The translations under genes and the position numbers were made by a program. A DNA stretch of 64,000 bases from Shewanella sediminis HAW-EB3 (GTDB lineage: Bacteria; Pseudomonadota; Gammaproteobacteria; Enterobacterales; Shewanellaceae). The notes below the pieces were generated by a model that was not told the origin of the DNA, made no database searches, and was given only the letters and a program-made list of their open reading frames with translations. The stretch covers positions 2,108,001-2,172,000 of the forward strand of contig NC_009831.1 of assembly GCF_000018025.1 (NCBI RefSeq). Direction: 5' to 3'. Shown in pieces: positions 58,525 to 64,000 of the stretch (positions are counted from its first letter, which is position 1; every line of letters starts with the position of its first letter).

Positions 58525-59873
58525 AACAGCAACCACTTAAAATTCTAGTCGTAGAAGATGAGCCCGATCAACGTAGCCTGATCACCAAGATGTTGGCCGC
58601 CAACGGTTATCAAGTCAGCAGTGCTTCGAGTGTCGAAGAAGCCATTGTAATGATTAAATCGGATCTTCCGGATCTGGTTTTCTCCGATTGGAAACTCGGA
58701 CAACTCAGTGGCATGGATCTGCTGATCTACGTTCGCCGGGAGCATCCAGACATGGGCTTTATCATAGCGACGGCCTACGGCACGATAACTCATGCCGTCG
58801 ATGCTATGCAGGCGGGGGCCGATGATTATCTGGCTAAACCATATCAAAGGCAGTCCCTGTTATTAGCCATCGACAAGGTGGCTAAATCATTAGTCTTGAA
58901 AAAACAAAACCGCAGGCTGACCTCTGAACTGTCCCAACAGCAGGAGCTGGTGGGGTTAGTCGGTAAAGCGCCCTGTATGCAGAAGGTTTACACTCGGGTT
59001 CAGCGTGTCAGCGCCACCGATGCAACAGTGCTCATCGGCGGGGAGAGTGGGACGGGAAAAGAGCTCGCGGCTCGGGCCCTTTACCAGCTTTCACAGAGAA
59101 AACATAAACCGTTTATTGCGATTAACTGTGGTGCCATTCCTGAGTCACTCGCAGAAGCCGAGCTGTTTGGTGCCGAGAAGGGAGCTTTTACCGGTGCAAC
59201 AGCATTGAAGATAGGCAAGCTTGAAGCCGCCGATGGCGGGACCGTCTTTCTCGATGAGATAGGCGAACTGCCATTACTGCAACAGACAAATTTGCTTAGG
59301 TTCCTGCAGGAAGGGGTGATCAGTCGTTTGGGACAAAATGGGGAGATTAAGTTGGATGTCAGGGTCATTGCCGCGACCCACAGAGATCTGCAACACGAGG
59401 TGAAAGAGGGGCGCTTTCGGGAAGATCTTTACTACCGATTGAATGTCGTGCCGATCCATATGCCGCCTTTGCGCGAGAGGCAGGAGGATATTGGCAGGTT
59501 GGTCGAACATTTCCTAAAACTCAATAGTAGCCAATACAAGATGGATGCCCCCAAGTTATCTGCGGCTACCATGAAACAGTTACTCGATTACCCTTGGCCA
59601 GGCAATGTCAGAGAGTTGGCAAACCGTATCGAGCGTTTCGTTTTGCTTGGCGATGAAGAGGAGATGGTTGAAGAACTGAGTGGTCAACCTCGACCCATAA
59701 ACACCAGCCAGTTTTCACTGCCCGAAACCGGCATCGAATGGGAGGCATTCGAGAAAGACTGCCTGGAGCAAGCGATGAATAAGCACCAAGGCAACCGAAC
59801 TAAGGCCGCCAAGTTTCTGGGACTCAGTTACAAGGCATTCCTGTATCGGCTTGAGAAGTATCATTTGGTGTAA
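58521..59873 (+). CDS. NtrC-family sigma-54-dependent response regulator
   Basis: The 450-residue regulator has a receiver (Asp56 in FSDWKLG), an AAA+ domain with Walker A GGESGTGKE, the sigma-54 contact GAFTGA and Walker B FLDEIGEL, and arginine-finger region YYRLNVVPIHMPPLR. A Fis-type helix-turn-helix ends the protein (QGNRTKAAKFLGLSYKAFLYRLEK). All parts needed to activate sigma-54 promoters are intact. It is translationally coupled to the kinase gene. Its most likely target is the -24/-12 promoter of the divergent coiled-coil gene. Confidence 0.94.
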   Translation: MKQQPLKILVVEDEPDQRSLITKMLAANGYQVSSASSVEEAIVMIKSDLPDLVFSDWKLGQLSGMDLLIYVRREHPDMGFIIATAYGTITHAVDAMQAGADDYLAKPYQRQSLLLAIDKVAKSLVLKKQNRRLTSELSQQQELVGLVGKAPCMQKVYTRVQRVSATDATVLIGGESGTGKELAARALYQLSQRKHKPFIAINCGAIPESLAEAELFGAEKGAFTGATALKIGKLEAADGGTVFLDEIGELPLLQQTNLLRFLQEGVISRLGQNGEIKLDVRVIAATHRDLQHEVKEGRFREDLYYRLNVVPIHMPPLRERQEDIGRLVEHFLKLNSSQYKMDAPKLSAATMKQLLDYPWPGNVRELANRIERFVLLGDEEEMVEELSGQPRPINTSQFSLPETGIEWEAFEKDCLEQAMNKHQGNRTKAAKFLGLSYKAFLYRLEKYHLV

Positions 59874-60087
59874 GATATATTGCAGCAAGAGGGGAAATTC
59901 GGTTATACCTGATGATATAACCGCATTCCCGTCTATGCTCCTGTGATAAATCTGCGCCTTAATTCCGGTTGGGTCCTTTTAAGCCTCAATAATACCCTCA
60001 TTACTCAATGATGCTGGCTATACTTTTATTCAAGTAAGCTTGCTTAATCAAATATCGAATGTTCAGCTATCGGTAGAGAGTATTGTT

Positions 60088-61320
60088 ATGTCAAAAAATC
60101 ATAGATTTGATTCAAACCATCAAGATATAGAGATCCCCATAGCCAAGCTAAAACCCGGTATGTATGTCGTCTCAATTTCGAGTGAGAATGGGAGTATCAG
60201 CGTTAAATCTGAAGGGTATGTGCTTAATGCAGCCAGTATTAATCAACTGATCCAATCGGGGATATCCCATGTCGTCGTCGATCCATCCAGAGAAAAGAAA
60301 ACAGAAAAAATTGATAAAGTGTTGCCGGATATCGGCGCGAGGGCTTTAGATAAGAGCAGAGAAAAGCCCGAGATCTCTCTGGAACAGGAGATGAAAGCGG
60401 CGAATAAGCTCTATAACAATGCGAAAAGTTTGCAGCAGAAGATGATTCACGCCATCACCGATGGCAAGGTGATCGATATTGAAGGAATACAGGAAAGCAC
60501 CGATGCCATTGTCGATTCGATATTCAGAAATCAAGATGCACTCTCCTGTTTATCACGATTAAGGATTAAGGATGACTACTTAGTCGAGCATTCACTCAAT
60601 GCTTCTATCTTAATGACGATATTTGCAAAGCATCTGGATGTCGACAGAGCGACGATTGAACAACTCGCCCTCGGTGCTTTCTTGCATGATATAGGTAAGG
60701 CGATGATCCCCGATGAGATCCTCAATAAACCGGGTAAACTCACATCACCTGAATATGAGATCATAAAGAATCATGTATCGCTTGGCGTTAATATTTTAGA
60801 AGATACGCCGCATATCTCCCATATGGTGATGAGTATGATAAAAGAACACCATGAGCGCATCGACGGCAGCGGTTACCCATTACAATTAACCGCCGACTCA
60901 ATTTCAAAGTTCGGCCGTATGATCGCAATTGTGGACAGTTACGATGCCATGACGGCCGAGCGGGTTTATAGGTCCGGGCTTCATCCGATCACCGCGTTTA
61001 AAAATCTGATCAAAGAGTCACCGTCCTGTTACGACGATGCTCTGGTAGAGCAATTTATTCAATGTTTAGGCGTCTACCCTGTTGGTACACTGGTCGAACT
61101 CAACAGTGGCAAGCTTGGCCTGATTAGCAGATTAAACAGGAAGAAGCCGCTACACCCTTATGTTCGTGTGTTCTATAACACACGATTAAAACAAGCGATT
61201 GCGATGGAAGAGGTGGATCTGAGCCGCTCAAAATACAAAGATCAGATCGATCGCTGCATTAAACCTGAGGAATTTAACATTAACCTGCTCGGCTTCTTTA
61301 AAGCCGCATTTCTTGATTGA
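60088..61320 (+). CDS. DUF3391-HD-GYP c-di-GMP phosphodiesterase
   Basis: From the ATG at 60088 (AGAGAG seven bases upstream) the protein has 410 residues. It has an N-terminal DUF3391 (IPIAKLKPGMYVVSIS, ISHVVVDPSREKK), a helical linker and an HD-GYP domain with FLHDIGKAMIPDEIL and KEHHERIDGSGYPLQL. The motif set is complete. A longer TTG-initiated frame from 60040 is rejected. It resembles the protein at 47417 in domain order. Monocistronic. Confidence 0.9.
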   Translation: MSKNHRFDSNHQDIEIPIAKLKPGMYVVSISSENGSISVKSEGYVLNAASINQLIQSGISHVVVDPSREKKTEKIDKVLPDIGARALDKSREKPEISLEQEMKAANKLYNNAKSLQQKMIHAITDGKVIDIEGIQESTDAIVDSIFRNQDALSCLSRLRIKDDYLVEHSLNASILMTIFAKHLDVDRATIEQLALGAFLHDIGKAMIPDEILNKPGKLTSPEYEIIKNHVSLGVNILEDTPHISHMVMSMIKEHHERIDGSGYPLQLTADSISKFGRMIAIVDSYDAMTAERVYRSGLHPITAFKNLIKESPSCYDDALVEQFIQCLGVYPVGTLVELNSGKLGLISRLNRKKPLHPYVRVFYNTRLKQAIAMEEVDLSRSKYKDQIDRCIKPEEFNINLLGFFKAAFLD

Positions 61321-61365
61321 TGAAGCCCAATGGATAGTGCTCCGCTATTAAGAGTTAACCTAGCC

Positions 61366-62016
61366 TCAGAACAGTCCTGACACAATAATAAAGGCTACGC
61401 TGACAAATAGGATCCCGGTGAGCAGATTGATGACAGGCGTGGCCTTGCGGATCTTCTCTTGTATGGAGGGCTTAGACAATACTAATGCAATAAACACAAA
61501 CCAGATTAATGATAAAACAAGTAAAATTATCGCTGCGCAAACCTTAGTCGCCAAGCTCACTTCCGGGGTTATCATGGCTGAGAACAGAGTAATGAAGAAT
61601 ACCATGGCCTTTGGGTTAAGCAGGTTAGTGTATAAGCCCCGCATAAACCCTTGTGATGGCGTTAATTTATGGAATAATTGAGCGGTTTCGCACTCGGTGT
61701 GTCTCACTTTAAAGTTCTGTAGAGTACTGATTATGGCGTTTATCCCCATCCAGCCCAGATAACTTGCCCCTGCCAGCTGCACGATAATAAATAGGGTATT
61801 TGAGCTTTTAATTATCAGGCTGACTCCGGTCAAGCTAAGCAGGGTGTGCAGCAAAATAGCAATTGAAATGCCAATAGCGGAGGCAACGGCGGTCACTCTT
61901 CTCTCCTGGCTGGCCATTTTGACTACAAGAGCAAAATCCGGTCCGGGGCTTGCCAATGCGACGCTGTGAATGACGGCAAGAGACACGAGTAAACTAAGAT
62001 CCATTAAATTATCCAT
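61366..62016 (-). CDS. LysE/RhtB-family amino acid exporter
   Basis: The protein (about 216 residues, six helices) has the LysE signature ASPGPDFALVVKMA near the N-terminus and GFMRGLYTNLLNPKAMVFFITLFS in the middle. These carriers export amino acids or homoserine-like compounds. The start is taken as ATG 62016 (MDNLMDLSLL); ATG 62004 is equally plausible, and a longer frame into the AraC gene is unlikely. The AraC gene lies upstream on the same strand and probably regulates it. Confidence 0.85.
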   Translation of the reverse strand: MDNLMDLSLLVSLAVIHSVALASPGPDFALVVKMASQERRVTAVASAIGISIAILLHTLLSLTGVSLIIKSSNTLFIIVQLAGASYLGWMGINAIISTLQNFKVRHTECETAQLFHKLTPSQGFMRGLYTNLLNPKAMVFFITLFSAMITPEVSLATKVCAAIILLVLSLIWFVFIALVLSKPSIQEKIRKATPVINLLTGILFVSVAFIIVSGLF

Positions 62017-62110
62017 AAAGTCATTATTGTAGTCATCATGCCGTGTCTCGATGCGCCGCGATAGGACAAAATTGCAGGTTAACCGACTCGGGTGGAGCTT
62101 GGCTGTATCA

Positions 62111-62947
62111 TCACAGTACACGCCGCTGGAAATGGGCTGGTGTTATCAGATAGGCTTGCTTAAATGCTTTGTTGAGATGACTCTGATCAAAAAAGCCGAC
62201 TCGATGTGCGATATCCGCGACATTTCCACCTTTAATCAAGGCTTTTTTGGCATATTCGAGTCGCACTCTCTTGAGGTAAGCATGTGGTGTCATTCCTATC
62301 GATTGCTTAAACCTCCTTAAAAACTGAAATTTACTTAACCCAACACTGTTTGCCAGTGTTTCGAGTAGAAATTCCTGGCCAGGATCGTCATGAAACATGG
62401 CCATAACCTCCTTGATTTGGGACTGAGACAGGGCGTTATTTTTGTCTGTGGCCTGCTCTGGTACATTACCGTGGCGTAGAAAAAGCTCGGTGGTAAAGGC
62501 CAGCATGCTGGTTTCTATTTGCAAACTACTGAGGTTGCTTTGATGCTGAGTTAACATCATATGAAGCTTTAAAAATGCCTGATATAGATGATTATCATCG
62601 ATTAAGGGGGTATGAAAGAAGCCCTCAGTTTGACTCACCTCCTGACTTATTTGAGAGACATAGTGGTATGGAACAGACATCACATGGACTTGGTAGCCTT
62701 CAGAGGTATAGCTTTGACCATTGTGGGTTTCGTCGGGATTGAGGCTTGATATCAATCCCGGCCCCAAATGATAAGCACTGCCTCTATGGGAATATTGCTG
62801 ACAACCGCTTGAAACCACACCTATGTGATAATCGAGATGTACATGCCTGTCAAACTCGAATTGTTTGAAGTTTGCACGGCTTAGCTCAACCTCAGGTAAT
62901 ATTGGGTTATGCCAATATTGGATGCTCTCTTTGTGCATGATACTCAT
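62111..62947 (-). CDS. AraC-family transcriptional regulator (cupin-type ligand domain)
   Basis: The 278-residue protein has an N-terminal cupin-like domain (RHVHLDYHIGVVSSG, YHLGPGLISSLNPDETHNG). The C-terminal double helix-turn-helix has LETLANSVGLSKFQFLRRFKQSIGMTPHAYLKRVRLEYAKKAL and IAHRVGFFDQSHLNKAFKQ. AraC proteins of this type commonly sit beside LysE exporters and control them in response to an amino acid. ATG 62947 or 62938 may be the start. Confidence 0.9.
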   Translation of the reverse strand: MSIMHKESIQYWHNPILPEVELSRANFKQFEFDRHVHLDYHIGVVSSGCQQYSHRGSAYHLGPGLISSLNPDETHNGQSYTSEGYQVHVMSVPYHYVSQISQEVSQTEGFFHTPLIDDNHLYQAFLKLHMMLTQHQSNLSSLQIETSMLAFTTELFLRHGNVPEQATDKNNALSQSQIKEVMAMFHDDPGQEFLLETLANSVGLSKFQFLRRFKQSIGMTPHAYLKRVRLEYAKKALIKGGNVADIAHRVGFFDQSHLNKAFKQAYLITPAHFQRRVL

Positions 62948-63108
62948 CTGCTCTCTTTTAATAAATCATTCTAACGTTAGCTTAAGGCGGTCTTCTAGTA
63001 AATAATTGCAGTGGCGATTTAAACCCGGTCAGATAACCGTGTATTTCATTATTAAATAGCTCATAATATCTGACTGGCTAATTTGAAAACATGATTGGAG
63101 CTCAGCTT

Positions 63109-63939
63109 GTGAAAGGACAGATTTTACGTGAAATGAAAGTACAACCTGCTATCGAGCCTGAATATGAGGTGCAAAGACGTGTTGCTTTTATTAAGTCTAA
63201 GCTGAAAGAGTCGTACACTCATACTTTGGTACTTGGGATCAGTGGTGGTGTCGACTCAACGCTTGCCGGTCGATTATGCCAGTTGGCCGTCGATGAGCTA
63301 AATGGGGAGAGCCAGCAGACCGATTACCAGTTTATAGCCGTGCGTCTGCCTTACCATATTCAGAAAGATGAGCATGAAGCACAGTTAGCTTGTGATTTCA
63401 TTTCTCCGTCGAAGCAAGTATCTGTAAATATTCATGATGGTGTCCTGGGGACCCACCATAACACGCTTAATGGCCTCGAAGCTGCCGGCGTTGATCTTGC
63501 TCAGAATGTTAATATCGACTTTGTAAAAGGCAACGTCAAAGCCAGGATGCGCATGATAGTGCAGTATGAAATCGCCGGATTGACCGGTGGGCTGGTTGTG
63601 GGTACCGATCACAGTGCCGAGAATATTACCGGCTTTTATACCAAGTGGGGAGACGGAGCCTGTGATCTGGCACCGCTGTTTGGATTGAATAAACGCCAGG
63701 TCCGTCTGTTAGCAGATTATCTAGGTGCTCCTGAGTTGTTGGTTCACAAGGCGCCAACGGCCGATCTTGAGTGTGATAAGCCTCAGTTAGAAGATGAGGC
63801 AGCACTTGGGGTTACCTATGATCAGATTGATGACTTTTTAGAGGGGAAACCGGTTGATTCTGCTGTCAATGATAGACTCATTGGGATCTATAAAGCGACG
63901 CAACACAAACGTCAGCCAATCCCGACGATTTACGACTAG
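63109..63939 (+). CDS. nadE: NH3-dependent NAD+ synthetase
   Basis: NadE adenylates nicotinic acid adenine dinucleotide and amidates it with ammonia to give NAD+. The 276 residues match the E. coli enzyme (275). The ATP-pyrophosphatase loop [45 protein letters not shown] and [20 protein letters not shown] are intact. There is no glutaminase domain, so ammonia is the donor. The GTG at 63109 with GGAG eight bases upstream is preferred over ATG 63091. A terminator follows. Confidence 0.95.
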   Translation: MKGQILREMKVQPAIEPEYEVQRRVAFIKSKLKESYTHTLVLGISGGVDSTLAGRLCQLAVDELNGESQQTDYQFIAVRLPYHIQKDEHEAQLACDFISPSKQVSVNIHDGVLGTHHNTLNGLEAAGVDLAQNVNIDFVKGNVKARMRMIVQYEIAGLTGGLVVGTDHSAENITGFYTKWGDGACDLAPLFGLNKRQVRLLADYLGAPELLVHKAPTADLECDKPQLEDEAALGVTYDQIDDFLEGKPVDSAVNDRLIGIYKATQHKRQPIPTIYD

Positions 63940-63977
63940 CCCTCCAAGCTTAGGCGGTTTTGATGTTACCCATAGAG

Positions 63978-64000
63978 AAAGGCGCTATCGGCGCCTTTTT
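63978..64000 (+). terminator. nadE terminator
   Basis: AAAGGCGC and GCGCCTTT form an eight-base stem with a five-base loop and a T-run reaching the window end. Confidence 0.88.

Overview
The window is a chromosomal segment of a gammaproteobacterium, almost certainly a marine Shewanella. The complete rRNA operon has a Shewanella-type 16S, and the ordinary genes (PntAB, CorA, PhoPQ, PepP, GmhB, NadE, DUF2057, DUF3135, DUF3391-HD-GYP) read as typical Shewanella/Vibrio-like proteins. No phage, complete insertion sequence or CRISPR array was seen.

Layout. (1) 0-6 kb: the first codons of an H-NOX protein (minus strand, cut by the edge), an LRAT-fold protein, pntAB, a 57-codon small ORF and a FabH-like ketosynthase. 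(2) 6-13.2 kb: a hydroxyproline catabolic locus. A GntR/FCD regulator, semialdehyde dehydrogenase, hydroxyproline epimerase and DapA-like deaminase lie on the minus strand. A trans-3-hydroxyproline dehydratase and a DadA-like oxidase lie on the plus strand. The two arms diverge around a perfect TTGTATACAA palindrome. (3) 13.2-22.5 kb: an AT-rich accessory stretch of orphan genes (methyltransferase, small membrane and secreted proteins, two outer-membrane barrels, DUF5329), dispersed repeats, an HD-CBS-HEPN fusion protein and a phospholipase-D lipoprotein. (4) 22.5-32 kb: a MarR, a divergent BCCT transporter and a bacterial choline/carnitine acyltransferase around hairpin-rich non-coding DNA. 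These are followed by a SnoaL-like protein, a LysR/haloalkane-dehalogenase/SDR group and an APC permease. (5) 32-37.3 kb: a DUF3369-HD-GYP response regulator with a GAF histidine kinase, then pepP and gmhB. (6) 37.3-44.5 kb: the rrn operon 16S-tRNA-Ile(GAU)-tRNA-Ala(UGC)-23S-5S with promoters, boxA, processing stems and terminator. It is followed by partial 5S-like fragments and a tandem palindromic repeat. (7) 44.5-64 kb: DUF2057, corA, HD-GYP, 2OG-Fe oxygenase, phoPQ, a putative selenate-type ABC operon with a fused permease, and a secreted coiled-coil protein divergent from a sensor kinase/NtrC-type pair. A third HD-GYP protein, LysE/AraC and nadE close the window.

The strongest candidates for something new are three. 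The first is the coiled-coil protein/kinase/sigma-54 activator module at 55.7-59.9 kb; it has a good -24/-12 promoter and is arranged like ZraP-ZraSR without a ZraP homologue. The second is the SpoT-like HD + CBS + HEPN protein at 19-20.3 kb. The third is the BCCT-MarR-carnitine acyltransferase locus. All functional statements come from reading sequence and motif memory. No database search was run.
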